Positions 1 through 9,525 of a stretch of DNA of 64,000 nucleotides are shown piece by piece. Position 1 is the stretch's first letter; each line of letters begins with the position of its first letter. A program made the translations under genes and the position numbers. Source of the DNA: Riemerella anatipestifer (lineage in GTDB: Bacteria; Bacteroidota; Bacteroidia; Flavobacteriales; Weeksellaceae); assembly GCF_009663465.1 (NCBI RefSeq), contig NZ_QXHU01000002.1:333597-397596 (forward strand), given 5' to 3'. The notes beneath the pieces were generated by a model. It searched no databases. It saw only the letters and a program-made list of their open reading frames with translations, and was not told where the DNA came from.

Positions 1-2982
1 GGTGTATGTTTTTGAAATACGCCCTTTAAAACTTTCTCCCAAGTTCAAGTATTTCCAACATCTCAAATACATTCTACTTCCGTCTTGAAATAAAAACGAT
101 GGTTCAAAACCTATTCTAACTCCAGAAGTTATATCCGAAACTTCTATATCTATTGAAATAGTGATTGTCTGCCCTTGTATTTTAGAAAAATCGTCTTCAA
201 ACTCATAGCTAAAATTATAATCTGAATGGGTAATCGTTTTCTTAGAATCTAATACTAAATTCCGACCCCCGATAATGATACTATTGATGGCATTATTTAA
301 TTCTGCCGAAGTCGCCCCTCCACCGTTACTCACTATTGCCGAAGCGTTTAATAGCTCTGTTTTAATGTAACCGCCTTGTATAATCGTGTCGCCCAACATC
401 GCTTTTTCCACAGAGTTCTGCCACGCCATTGTGCCAAGATTATCTATTTGATTAACTTTTGACTTTACCGCTATTATTTCCTGCTCTATATCTTGCGGAT
501 TGGGTGTCCAATCCGTTGGTTTATTACCTTTTTCAATTTTCCAACATTTAATGACAAACTCTCCATTTGCAGGTGCCCAACCTAAATGAGGGTGTAATGA
601 TTTGGCTTTTTTCCAAGTTCCTGTATAGCTTAGAGGCTTGAATTCGGAGTTGTTTAATTCGCCTTTCAGATAAAAGTAGCCCATTCCATCTTTTAGATAA
701 ATAGTAGGCTTGCCATAGCCACTCAACCTTTTCACCCAAAAGGTAATAGTGAAGGCTTCGCCTTCTGTCATTTGCTCCTCCATTTCATCTGTTCTTGAAT
801 ACCATCTTGTATGCCAATTGTTATTTGAAATTGAGCTAATAACCCTCAAGTATCCTTCTGAAGTTATATTACTGCTTATTCCGTCCGCCGATATGCCATT
901 TAGAAAAATATTGGATTCTCTCACTAAATTTCTGCCTCCTACACTCACCGCATCTACCGCTTGTTGTATCGCAGGGCTATTACTCGCAAAAGTAACTTTC
1001 GCATTTATTTCTATACCGTCTTGTTTTAGGTCTATATAGTTACTACCGTTTGGGCTGGCTATTCGCCCTGTGCTTATTTCACCAGGAGTTATTTGTGTGT
1101 AGCCGTAGCTTGTTTTGATACGCCGAACGCCGTTAATAATTGAAGAAACTGAACCCGCAAGGAAAAAATAAAAAATAGGGTCGCTATCAAACATGATTTG
1201 TTGTTCGGTTACGACTATGGTTGCGTTAGAACCTATTTTGTCCGCCTTAATATAAATGAAGTTGAAATTATCACTAAATTGTGATGTTATATTTTCCGCT
1301 AAATTCCAAGTCCTCGGGGCATTTGGGTCTATCGTTAGATGCACCATTTGCCCCGCTGTATTGTGCAGGCGTTTATTGTCGCTTGTAAGATTTAGAGCGA
1401 TGTTTGGAAGCGAAAACTGTTGCATCCTAGCTGTTACTGCTATCATTGGAGTTTCGATGCTCAATGGCTTAATCTTCTTTGGGTCTAAATGCCCCTCATT
1501 ATCAAAGGTATTATTATTGATTTCTTCGGCAAACAACCAAGAACGGCGAGCCATTTCCTCATTGTATTTCTGTTGTTTTTTGATTGCCGTTTGGGCTTTT
1601 TCTTTTTCGATGTAATTTCTTACAATTTGAGTAATAGTCGCTTGTTCTGATATTTCAAAACTAATGTCGTAGGGATTATTGATGTTTCTAGTGATACTAA
1701 TCACTCTAATATCATCATCTAATCCAAAATCTGAATCTTTAAACCGTATGGTATGCCCCAGCTTCAAATTGAAATTTATTTTTTTTAGATAGATGGGGTC
1801 GGGTTCTACGGCATAGATAAATCGCTGTTTACTGTTTTTATCCAAATATTCTTGTGCAGCAGCTTGTAGCTCTTGCTCGGCATTATCTACATAAGATTTA
1901 GGCATAGCAATGTCAATGATAATGTACTTATCGCCCACTTGCGGACGGAAAGTATCGCTTGGAATATCAAAAGACTTTTCATCTTGATTTTTTAGCAGTG
2001 TGAATGTTTTGGTTGCACTATCAAAACCGTACTCTTTAACCTCCAAAGTGTACCCTGCCAAATCGCCTGTTTGGAAAATAATTTTTGCCGATATACCCTT
2101 TTGTATTATAGTATTTCCGTATTCGTTATATTCGTTTAAATCAAAATCTAAAGTGCTATCCGAGAACTTTAAAGGGTTATCTGCATATACTTGTGTAACG
2201 GTGCCCACACGCTTTGGGTAAATATCCTCAAAAGGTTGTGTATGTTCTACAATCCCATATTTATCGGTGTTTTTTTCCAAAAAAGGCACTGGCATACGCA
2301 GGAACTTTTGCCCATTGCGATAGTTCTTCGGGATATTTCGGGAAGAACCTCTTGCATACAGACGAGTAACTAAGCTACTCTCTGTGTAAGGATTTCGGGT
2401 AATACCTTTCAGTCCTTTGCTTTTGCCATATTCCAAAGTGTAACCAGACACCTTTTTTCTTTCCTCTAAATGGATAGATTTGTCCTCATCTACCCAAAAC
2501 TCTAATCCAAATTCCTCAGATATTTTGGTGAGTGCAGCTAAACAATTATACTCGCTAAAATCTACCGTTTTAGTTTCTGTACTGTCTATGTTCCCAACAC
2601 TCCAGCCTGTTTGCGTTCGGTTGGCATTAGCCACTAAAAGCTCTACCATTTTTTGAGCGGTTGCTGTGATAGAAAATTCCGAAATATTAAGTTCGTTGTT
2701 TTCATCATAGAAAAAATATTGAACTTCAGCGAGGCGGTATTTTTCGCCATTGAAAACTAAGTTGTAAACATACTCCCGTGAACTTTTTTTATTAACCACA
2801 GGTTCTTGCGATATATAGTAAGTTTTGCCATAAACCTCCACGGCATCGCCTATGCGGAAAAGAACGAAATGAGGCAGGCTAAAATCCATCGTAACAGTCT
2901 CCTCGCCAAATAATTTTTCGACAACTGTACCTTTCGCTTTTATTGGTGCAACGGTGCTATTATTTCTCTTAATTATGAACAT
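1..2982 (-). CDS. Large phage tail tip/fibre protein (3' part outside window)
   Basis: Translating the complement from the ATG at 2982 in the regions I checked gives an open frame running off the window edge (at least 994 codons). It starts MFIIKRNNSTVAPIKAKGTV, and its ATG overlaps the stop of the upstream gene (TGATG). Its place directly after the tape measure and a small tail gene is where siphophages encode the tail-tip hub or tail-associated receptor-binding protein, so it probably acts at the distal tail during adsorption. I recognise no specific domain. The part nearest the edge has beta-rich segments such as GFEPSFLFQDGSRMY. The assignment to tail rests on gene order; hub and fibre cannot be told apart here. 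Confidence 0.72.
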   Translation of the reverse strand, partial: MFIIKRNNSTVAPIKAKGTVVEKLFGEETVTMDFSLPHFVLFRIGDAVEVYGKTYYISQEPVVNKKSSREYVYNLVFNGEKYRLAEVQYFFYDENNELNISEFSITATAQKMVELLVANANRTQTGWSVGNIDSTETKTVDFSEYNCLAALTKISEEFGLEFWVDEDKSIHLEERKKVSGYTLEYGKSKGLKGITRNPYTESSLVTRLYARGSSRNIPKNYRNGQKFLRMPVPFLEKNTDKYGIVEHTQPFEDIYPKRVGTVTQVYADNPLKFSDSTLDFDLNEYNEYGNTIIQKGISAKIIFQTGDLAGYTLEVKEYGFDSATKTFTLLKNQDEKSFDIPSDTFRPQVGDKYIIIDIAMPKSYVDNAEQELQAAAQEYLDKNSKQRFIYAVEPDPIYLKKINFNLKLGHTIRFKDSDFGLDDDIRVISITRNINNPYDISFEISEQATITQIVRNYIEKEKAQTAIKKQQKYNEEMARRSWLFAEEINNNTFDNEGHLDPKKIKPLSIETPMIAVTARMQQFSLPNIALNLTSDNKRLHNTAGQMVHLTIDPNAPRTWNLAENITSQFSDNFNFIYIKADKIGSNATIVVTEQQIMFDSDPIFYFFLAGSVSSIINGVRRIKTSYGYTQITPGEISTGRIASPNGSNYIDLKQDGIEINAKVTFASNSPAIQQAVDAVSVGGRNLVRESNIFLNGISADGISSNITSEGYLRVISSISNNNWHTRWYSRTDEMEEQMTEGEAFTITFWVKRLSGYGKPTIYLKDGMGYFYLKGELNNSEFKPLSYTGTWKKAKSLHPHLGWAPANGEFVIKCWKIEKGNKPTDWTPNPQDIEQEIIAVKSKVNQIDNLGTMAWQNSVEKAMLGDTIIQGGYIKTELLNASAIVSNGGGATSAELNNAINSIIIGGRNLVLDSKKTITHSDYNFSYEFEDDFSKIQGQTITISIDIEVSDITSGVRIGFEPSFLFQDGSRMYLRCWKYLNLGESFKGRISKTYT

Positions 2983-3395
2983 CAGAACAAAACTTTAAAG
3001 GTTAAATCAAATTTCACAAACACTTTTTCTACATTTTTAAGGCGTTTTAAAACTTTTTTAAAGTTTCCAGACTTTTTATAAAACACCTTGTAGGTTTGGT
3101 CGTGGTCAAATACATAGAGCGACAATTCCCCCTCTTTTTTCAACTCGGCAAATAGTGTGTTATAATACTGCCAAAACTGAACATTATCATCTGCTAAAAT
3201 TGCCATTTTAAGCGTTACCTCTTTGTCTTTAAATTTAGGAGAAGAGAGGTCATAATCTCCGCCGTTTTCTTCTGCCCAATCATTCTCCATTACTTCTTTT
3301 CTTTCGGGAAAAGCGAGCAATTCCTCTGTGCCTGTCATAATGACCACGCCTATATTACTGAGAAGAATGTTGTTTAATTTATCTTTAAAATCCAT
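2982..3395 (-). CDS. Small phage tail protein, unknown function
   Basis: A 137-residue soluble protein with no signal peptide or membrane segment. It lies 11 nt after the tape-measure gene and its stop overlaps the next start by one base, so the tail genes are translationally linked. The C-terminal half is basic and beta-like (LKRLKNVEKVFVKFDLTFKV), and the centre reads LKMAILADDNVQFWQYYNTL. Position between tape measure and tail-tip protein suggests a distal-tail or baseplate component. I do not recognise the family from sequence alone; the role is inferred from order. Confidence 0.65.
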   Translation of the reverse strand: MDFKDKLNNILLSNIGVVIMTGTEELLAFPERKEVMENDWAEENGGDYDLSSPKFKDKEVTLKMAILADDNVQFWQYYNTLFAELKKEGELSLYVFDHDQTYKVFYKKSGNFKKVLKRLKNVEKVFVKFDLTFKVLF

Positions 3396-3406
3396 TTTAA
3401 ACTATT

Positions 3407-6400
3407 TTAAAACCCTAAACCTTTAGCATCGTTGCCGTTGCCTTTGATTGCTTTTTCTACCTTAGAAATACCCTCATCTATATCGTGCAGCTTCTCCGTA
3501 TTTTCCGCTGTTTTTCTGGTGTTTCTTTCAATATTCATTTGTATTTCTATCAACTTTGATAGCTTTTCCAAACCGCTCGTACCGTTAGATTTCATCATTT
3601 TAACTATCTCTATCACATGAAGTCTTACGCCTGCGAAATGCCCCGAAAGAATATCTATACTTTCCTGTGAAGCCCCTTTTATGGCTCCTTGTAAAGAATT
3701 TAGACGCTCTTGGTCTTTAATAACACCAATACCTGCTTGGTTAAGTATTTCTACTTTTTGCCTTTGCTCTTCAACCATTGCCATATAAAGCTGATTAAAT
3801 TGCTCTCTTTCTTCCGATGTAATTACGCCATCTTGTAACATTTCTTCCATTACTTCGTGTAGCTCCTGTGTTTTCTTTCTAAACACATCGGTTTCTAAAC
3901 CTGCTAAAACGGCATTTCGTAAAAAGCCCTCAATATCGTCCGCAAAATCTGCAAAAGACTTTTTTCCCGAAGCTATGCCCTGTTTGATACTATCGGCTAG
4001 GCTGTCTGCAGTAGTACCTGTTATAGCTTCTCGGAGTTGTTTTTTTAGTTCTCTATCGGCTGCCTCAATTGAACCGTACTCATCTCGCAATTTTTTTAAT
4101 TGCTCGTAGGCTGTTTTAGCATCACCTGTGAGCGGTTTTTCGGCATTGAGTTTTTCTAGCTTATCAAATATTTCATCTGTTAATTCTACTTCTCCAGGTT
4201 CAAATACTCTTATTTTTAAAGACCAACCTGCTATTTTGGCAATTTCTTTTTCTACCCATTTCCCTATCCCTAGTAGTTTTGCAACACTGCTAGTTTCTTC
4301 TACGGCTCTAGTTTTTCTACCAATACCTAGAAAACCACCGTATTTTTCCGTGTGCATACCTGTAACCGTTCTGGCATTCAAAAGTCTTTTAAAAACCGCT
4401 TCTTGGTCTTTTTTTATACTCGCTGCATTTTTGCGATGAGCTTCCATTTCCTCTCGGATATTCGTAACTCGGGATTTATAAAGGTCGTTGAGTTTGACTT
4501 CTTCTGCTACTCGCTTCCGTAATTCTGCATTGTAGTTGAGTTGCGACTGAAAAATCTCATCATGATATTTTTTAATTTGCTCTTGGGCTTTTCTTTCACT
4601 CTCTCGTGCTTTTGCACCAATAGAAAATATAGAGGTGATAGCTTTTATGGTTTTTGTAATTCCACCAACAATATCGCCCGAAGCAAACGATGCAGCAGCT
4701 CCCGCAACATCACTCGCTACATTAAGGAGTTCTCCCATGGTTTCTACCGTGTCGCCAAGTCCCTCATCATATTCTTTCAATGCTCCACCTAGCTCTGAAA
4801 AAGCTCCACCTAATTGCCCTGCAACTTCGGATACTTTCGCAAATTTCTTAGCGAGAATATCCTTTAATTTCATATTGACCTCTTCGAGTTGTTTCAGCTC
4901 ATCGGATACATTGGTAATGCCCTTAGATTGTAAATCAGTAATGCGTTTGAGTATCGCTTCTTTTTCTTGCAACAGTACTTTTTCCTCTACGCCGACATCG
5001 GTGGTCGCTCTTACCGCTTTAGCTTTTTTAAGTTCGTTTTGCACAAACTCTTTTTGGGTAGAATCTAAATGGTCTCCTGCTTTCTCCAAATATTCCTCTA
5101 GAGAGGCTATTCTGCTATTTAGCTCTCTTCTAGTAATGCCCATCAGATTTTCAGAGAGGCGTTGCATGATAGTTTCTCTATCGTACGCCTCCGTATTCAC
5201 AGCATCTAATGCTACCTTTTTCTGAAACTCCAGCTCTGCTAACTTAGCCTGTCTTACTTTCTCATCTGTAATTTGGGTCAATAGAACCTTATCTTGTTGA
5301 TATTTCTTATCTATCGCTCGGCGTTTATCATCAAACGACAATAGGGAATTGTAAGCCTCTGCGTACTTTTGCTCCGCTTCTTTGTTTTTGTCTTTGTCGT
5401 AGGACTGCTTTTCGCCTTGTAGTTTTTCTAATTTCTGCAATTGCTCAGGAGTAAGAGCATCGCCCAACGCCTTTATTTTTTCTATTTCCGCATCTAGCAA
5501 AGCACCGTAATTTTCAAATGCCAACAATTCATTTTGATAGCGTTTGTCTGCCTCTTCTTTGCCTACTTTGGTTTTAAACACCTCGTAAGCTGCGAACAAT
5601 TCTTTTTGCTCTTCTAGTTCTTTGAAAAATTGCTCATTGGCGTGTTTCTCGGTTACGCTTTTGCTTTCTGATTTTTCGAGGTTATCAATACGCATGATGT
5701 CCATTGCTCCAAGTTTTGCTTTTTTCGCTTCGGCTCTAAGTTTGGCGTATTTATCTTGTATGTCTGCCAATTCTTTATCCGTGGCTATCATACGGGACTT
5801 TTGATAGTCCCTTTCAGCTTGGGCAATACTTGCTAGAGCCGCCTTTCTCGCCTCTGCTTCTTGTCTTGCCAATTGCTCTGCTTTTTTAGCGGCAGCTTCG
5901 GCTTGTCTTTGCCTTTTGTCTGCTTGTTTTTTAGCCTCGTCGTTTCGTTCTTTTTCCTTTTCTGCTAAAAGCATATTTCTCTGATGAATAAGCTCTGCCT
6001 CTTCCTTAGAACCTTTATCAACGAGCCTTAGTTGGGCTTTGATAGATTTTTCTCTTCTGTCATACTGTTTTTTGCCTGTTAAGTGTTCTATTCTTTCGGT
6101 TTCCCTGTCGTAGATTTCCAAACTTTTTTTAAGGTGAGCATCTTTCTTCTCTTGCTCCGATGCACTCAAACTATCCTGTTTGGCATTATTATAAGCATTT
6201 TTCGCATTATTAAACACATTCAAAGCTTCATTTACTGCTCCTTTAATATCTAATTTGAACAACTTTTTTAAGGTGTTCCAGACCGTTTCATATAGAGATA
6301 AATAAGCATTCAAAAATCCCATAACATGGGCTTTCACTTCGTCTACTTTATCGCCAAAACCTTTAAGTACTGGAAAAGATTTTTTAATACTCGCCGTTAC

Positions 6401-7774
6401 TTTATCCCAGTTTGCAACCAGCGAAGCTAGGAGGACGATTATTAAACCTATCCCTGTACTCGCCAAAGCTATACGAAAAATTTTCAAAGCACCTGTACTG
6501 CTCCCAACTACTGCTGTGTATAAACCTTGGGCTTTCGTCTGTGCCATAGTAGCAAGACTATCAGACTTTTTTAGTTCTGCTTGTATCTGCTGTAATGACT
6601 GAAGGGCAGACATTGCAGCGGTAATTTTCATAATACTTTGCTCTACTTCTTCGTTTTCTGCACCAAATAAGGCAGCTGTACTTTGAGCTAAAGAATACCC
6701 CGAAGCTACAGCAGAGGTCGCCCTTATCAAAGTGTCTAAACTGCTTGTAGTAGAAGCAGAAGAGTTAATCTCTTGATTAGTCAATTGAATTGCAGACCGC
6801 ACCTCTGTGGCTCTATCTCTCAACTCTGCATATTCCTGTGAGTTTTGCTGTCCCGCCATGCGGAGGCGTGCCATAGATTGCACCAAGTTTTCCAGCTCCG
6901 TTTGGAGATTGACCGTCTTTTCTTTGTTTTCCTCTAACTTGTTCCCGAAGTCATCAAAGCCCTCTTTTCCTGCATTTTTCAGTTTTTTGATGCTGTTTTC
7001 TAAATTCTCAATATTTTTATTGAGAATTTTAATCGCCTCGGGGTCGGTTTCGGATTTCAATTGGTCTTGAAACGCTTTCAATGCATCGGTCATTTGGTCG
7101 ATGCTGTTACCTGCCGTGTCGTACGATTGCGGCAACCTACCCAGCATTTGGTTTGCAGTCGCAATGTCTTTCTCTAAATCTTTGAACGCCTGAGAACCGC
7201 TGTCCATGGTTCCCATTTTCGCCGAGATAAAATCTATCACAACGCCGAGCTGTTCCATTTCGTCGTTAGCGGTGTTAATTTCCTTGCTTAGAACTTCCAA
7301 CTCTTCGGGAGAAGCAAACGAGGGTGTGAATATTTTATCCGAAATTTGGTCTAATAATCGCTCAGCCTCTTGTAGCTTTTGGTTGGCTTTTTCCATTTCG
7401 GCAGTATCAATCAATGTAGCTTTATTATTTGCCGATTCTAATATAGAATTGATAGCCTGCTGGGCTTGTTGCAATTGATAATTATAAACACCGAGTTGCG
7501 TAGGGTCAAAAGTATTAGCGACTTGACCTTTCAAATAGTCTATCGTTTCAGCGTGGCGTTGGAGGGCTTTCGTTTGAGCATCTGTGAGCTCTGCATTTTT
7601 TGACAATGCCCCAGAAGCGGATAGTTGAGTATTGATATACTCTTTGAATTTAGATTGAGCATTATCCACACTTTTCGTCTGCTCCTGAGCCGCCTTAACC
7701 ATCTTTGCAAATTCTTCAAAGACGGTACTATTATTCACGGTAAAATCTAACTTGATAGGTTCTAAATCGCTCAT
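3407..7774 (-). CDS. Phage tail tape measure protein
   Basis: About 1455 residues. It sets tail length and is packed inside the tail tube until ejection. Long helical coiled-coil stretches rich in Glu, Lys, Ala and Gln fill most of the protein, including a highly charged KKAEQLARQEAEARKAALAS segment, and one hydrophobic helix near the first third (LASTGIGLIIVLLASLVANW) is typical of tape measures. The C-terminus has further helices and a Gly-rich end. I prefer the ATG at 7774 (MSDLEPIKLDF), 2 nt after the stop of the preceding chaperone frame; an in-frame ATG at 7810 would overlap that gene and begin with an unrelated basic stretch. It is the largest gene of the phage and directly follows the tail chaperone pair, the usual siphophage order. 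Confidence 0.93.
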   Translation of the reverse strand: MSDLEPIKLDFTVNNSTVFEEFAKMVKAAQEQTKSVDNAQSKFKEYINTQLSASGALSKNAELTDAQTKALQRHAETIDYLKGQVANTFDPTQLGVYNYQLQQAQQAINSILESANNKATLIDTAEMEKANQKLQEAERLLDQISDKIFTPSFASPEELEVLSKEINTANDEMEQLGVVIDFISAKMGTMDSGSQAFKDLEKDIATANQMLGRLPQSYDTAGNSIDQMTDALKAFQDQLKSETDPEAIKILNKNIENLENSIKKLKNAGKEGFDDFGNKLEENKEKTVNLQTELENLVQSMARLRMAGQQNSQEYAELRDRATEVRSAIQLTNQEINSSASTTSSLDTLIRATSAVASGYSLAQSTAALFGAENEEVEQSIMKITAAMSALQSLQQIQAELKKSDSLATMAQTKAQGLYTAVVGSSTGALKIFRIALASTGIGLIIVLLASLVANWDKVTASIKKSFPVLKGFGDKVDEVKAHVMGFLNAYLSLYETVWNTLKKLFKLDIKGAVNEALNVFNNAKNAYNNAKQDSLSASEQEKKDAHLKKSLEIYDRETERIEHLTGKKQYDRREKSIKAQLRLVDKGSKEEAELIHQRNMLLAEKEKERNDEAKKQADKRQRQAEAAAKKAEQLARQEAEARKAALASIAQAERDYQKSRMIATDKELADIQDKYAKLRAEAKKAKLGAMDIMRIDNLEKSESKSVTEKHANEQFFKELEEQKELFAAYEVFKTKVGKEEADKRYQNELLAFENYGALLDAEIEKIKALGDALTPEQLQKLEKLQGEKQSYDKDKNKEAEQKYAEAYNSLLSFDDKRRAIDKKYQQDKVLLTQITDEKVRQAKLAELEFQKKVALDAVNTEAYDRETIMQRLSENLMGITRRELNSRIASLEEYLEKAGDHLDSTQKEFVQNELKKAKAVRATTDVGVEEKVLLQEKEAILKRITDLQSKGITNVSDELKQLEEVNMKLKDILAKKFAKVSEVAGQLGGAFSELGGALKEYDEGLGDTVETMGELLNVASDVAGAAASFASGDIVGGITKTIKAITSIFSIGAKARESERKAQEQIKKYHDEIFQSQLNYNAELRKRVAEEVKLNDLYKSRVTNIREEMEAHRKNAASIKKDQEAVFKRLLNARTVTGMHTEKYGGFLGIGRKTRAVEETSSVAKLLGIGKWVEKEIAKIAGWSLKIRVFEPGEVELTDEIFDKLEKLNAEKPLTGDAKTAYEQLKKLRDEYGSIEAADRELKKQLREAITGTTADSLADSIKQGIASGKKSFADFADDIEGFLRNAVLAGLETDVFRKKTQELHEVMEEMLQDGVITSEEREQFNQLYMAMVEEQRQKVEILNQAGIGVIKDQERLNSLQGAIKGASQESIDILSGHFAGVRLHVIEIVKMMKSNGTSGLEKLSKLIEIQMNIERNTRKTAENTEKLHDIDEGISKVEKAIKGNGNDAKGLGF

Positions 7775-7776
7775 CG

Positions 7777-8076
7777 TTATTCTGTTTCTATTTCTTCCGC
7801 TCCCAGCCACTCGGCGAGCTCGTTAATGTTTTTTAATTTCTTGGGTTCTTTTTTCTTATATTGAACCTTTGGAGCGTCCATAAGCATCATGTTTAATTCA
7901 GCAAAAGTGCTTTGCAGGACTTCTTTTTTACTCATATTCAGCTTGTGGCAACAATAGCCTACAAACCCAAAAACGCTATGAAAGCTGTCGCTTATTAACT
8001 CGTTTTCTCCGTCGGACTCAGGTTCATCGGCTTCGTTATCCTCGTTTCCTGTATTAACCTGATAGTATTCGTAAAA
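7777..8076 (-). CDS. Tail assembly chaperone, overlapping -1 frame (T-like part)
   Basis: An open frame of 99 codons runs from just after a TGA at 8079-8077 to the TAA at 7777, in the -1 frame relative to the preceding 157-residue gene and overlapping it by 82 nt. Its first ATG is only at 7935, yet the sequence upstream reads like folded protein (SFHSVFGFVGYCCHKLNMSK). An acidic linker (EADEPESDGENE) precedes that. This is the layout of lambda G/GT-type tail chaperones, where a rare -1 frameshift joins the two frames just before the tape measure. I found no canonical X XXY YYZ heptamer in the overlap, so the mechanism is open; independent initiation at 7935 (53 residues) is the alternative. 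Confidence 0.6.
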   Translation of the reverse strand, partial: FYEYYQVNTGNEDNEADEPESDGENELISDSFHSVFGFVGYCCHKLNMSKKEVLQSTFAELNMMLMDAPKVQYKKKEPKKLKNINELAEWLGAEEIETE

Positions 8077-8468
8077 TCATGCACGCCCGAAAAGGCAACT
8101 AAAAGACTAAACAAATAGGACATTTCCTCTGTATTGATGGTTTGGCGTAATCGCTTGGCTAATCTGCGAACTTTCCAATTGATTTTCGTTTCATTTTGGA
8201 TAGCCATCGCCACGATTTCCGTGATGCGTACGCCGTGATTGGATAGAATTTCTAACGCTTTTTGCATAGAAATTTCGTCTTCTTTGAGGAAAATACCCGT
8301 TTGCAAAAAAACCTCTGATATAGCCAACTGACTTTCCAAACAAGGCGTTTTTAGCGTTAGTTTGATTTGCTTTTTGCCAAACAACCTAAGAAAAAAAGGA
8401 GCGGGGAGCATTAACTCCACGCCCCTTTTTAATAATAGTTTAGCTGCTTTAATTTCTGTTAATTCCAT
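7995..8468 (-). CDS. Tail assembly chaperone (G-like part)
   Basis: A 157-residue protein between the tail tube and the tape-measure gene, where siphophages encode the chaperone that coats the tape measure during tail assembly. It starts at an ATG overlapping the tail-tube stop by one base (TAATG). The body is helical with basic and hydrophobic segments (LLLKRGVELMLPAPFFLRLF) and contains RLAKRLRQTINTEEMSYLF. The last 27 codons overlap the downstream -1 frame. I recognise the role from position and overlap, not from a named domain. Confidence 0.65.
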   Translation of the reverse strand: MELTEIKAAKLLLKRGVELMLPAPFFLRLFGKKQIKLTLKTPCLESQLAISEVFLQTGIFLKEDEISMQKALEILSNHGVRITEIVAMAIQNETKINWKVRRLAKRLRQTINTEEMSYLFSLLVAFSGVHDFTNTIRLIQETRITKPMNLSPTEKTS

Positions 8469-8941
8469 TACGAAGGTTGTTTGATTGAAATTTTTGCTAA
8501 TGGTTTAAAGGTAATTTCAAGTAATGCGACTTCTTTTTTCTTTAGTTTTAGGTTTAGTCGTGCAAAAACCTGTGTCTTAGGGCATTTGATGAGATGTCCC
8601 GTGTCTGCTTCGATTTGTAATGCTTTGAAAATTGCGGTATTGTCGCCCTCTTTCCATTCGCCCGATAATACAGTACCCCCTTTTACGGATTTGATAAATT
8701 CAGCCGTATAGTCGTAGGTACTTACTTTAATATCTCGCTTTCCTTTCTCTTGAAACACAACAATAGGTTCATCGCTTTGGTCGCAAAATTCTTCAGACAA
8801 AGAGCCTTCTTCTTCCGTCATCTCAAAGCTATCTCTATAAGTTTTAAACGCCGTGAGAGCATTGTCCTGTGGCATTGTAGTTTCGTTTACTACATCTCCA
8901 ATTTTGATAGTCTTAAGACCATATAATGCTTTTTCTGCCAT
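8468..8941 (-). CDS. Phage tail tube-like protein
   Basis: A 157-residue soluble protein starting MAEKALYGLKTIKIGDV, with alternating beta-type segments (KVSTYDYTAEFIKSV, TQVFARLNLKLKKKEVALLE) and an acidic loop. Size, beta content and position just upstream of the chaperone and tape-measure genes fit a major tail tube subunit. The Mu-type contractile sheath gene is absent from the visible tail block, so this phage probably has a long flexible tail like B3 or D3112 rather than a contractile one; that is inference. The gene overlaps the next start by one base. Confidence 0.7.
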   Translation of the reverse strand: MAEKALYGLKTIKIGDVVNETTMPQDNALTAFKTYRDSFEMTEEEGSLSEEFCDQSDEPIVVFQEKGKRDIKVSTYDYTAEFIKSVKGGTVLSGEWKEGDNTAIFKALQIEADTGHLIKCPKTQVFARLNLKLKKKEVALLEITFKPLAKISIKQPS

Positions 8942-8978
8942 GTTATTAGTTTTAAATGATTTTTAAATAGTTTTTAAA

Positions 8979-9512
8979 TTAGTCTTCTACTGAAGCTCTT
9001 AACTTTTCAAGCCCAATATTATGCGGGGCTTTCTTCCCGTGCTTGGCTTCATATTTAGCCATTAGCTCTGCTCTTTCCTGTTCTTCGGTTTTAGTTGCCG
9101 TGTCTTTGGTATTATCTAAACCCGTATCCTGCGTTGCTTTATCGCTATTTTCAGATTTAGTATCTTCTCCCTTATCTTCCGTTTGGTCTTTGGTATTATC
9201 TAAATCCGTATCCTGCGGTGCGTTGTCGTCCAAATTTTCCTCATCTAAAATTTTTGGAATATCCGTCGGTTCAACATCAATTTTTACAATTTCAGACGGC
9301 TGACTAAGGTCTTTTCGCTGGAAGTAATGCACCTTTTTATCCGTTAGGGAAGTCGCTTGGTTTTCCGCCTTTTCAAGTTCTTTAAAACCTTGCAAATCTG
9401 AGGTAATATAAACTTCTTCTAACTCGGGATAATTTTTAAAAATCTTTTCTGCCTCTGCTTTTGCAAATTCGGCAATACTTGATGCGATTGTGATTGATTT
9501 TAATTTGCTCAC
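8979..9512 (-). CDS. Phage protein with acidic repeat linker, unknown function
   Basis: A 177-residue protein in three parts: an N-terminal domain of about 75 residues (IASSIAEFAKAEAEKIFKNY), a low-complexity acidic linker with two copies of a QDTxLDNTKD motif, and a short basic C-terminus (ELMAKYEAKHGKKAPHNIG). The repeats suggest the linker expands and contracts by slippage or recombination. It lies between the lysis-type genes and the tail tube gene, so it may be a virion or connector component. The C-terminal motif recurs, as far as I remember, in other Bacteroidota phage proteins, but I cannot name a family. Confidence 0.55.
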   Translation of the reverse strand: MSKLKSITIASSIAEFAKAEAEKIFKNYPELEEVYITSDLQGFKELEKAENQATSLTDKKVHYFQRKDLSQPSEIVKIDVEPTDIPKILDEENLDDNAPQDTDLDNTKDQTEDKGEDTKSENSDKATQDTGLDNTKDTATKTEEQERAELMAKYEAKHGKKAPHNIGLEKLRASVED

Positions 9513-9525
9513 GATGTTTATTTTT

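Noticed and set aside
4635-5225. 196-codon plus-strand frame inside the tape measure gene
   Set aside because: Ser/Ala/Phe-rich shadow of the strongly coding minus-strand frame.
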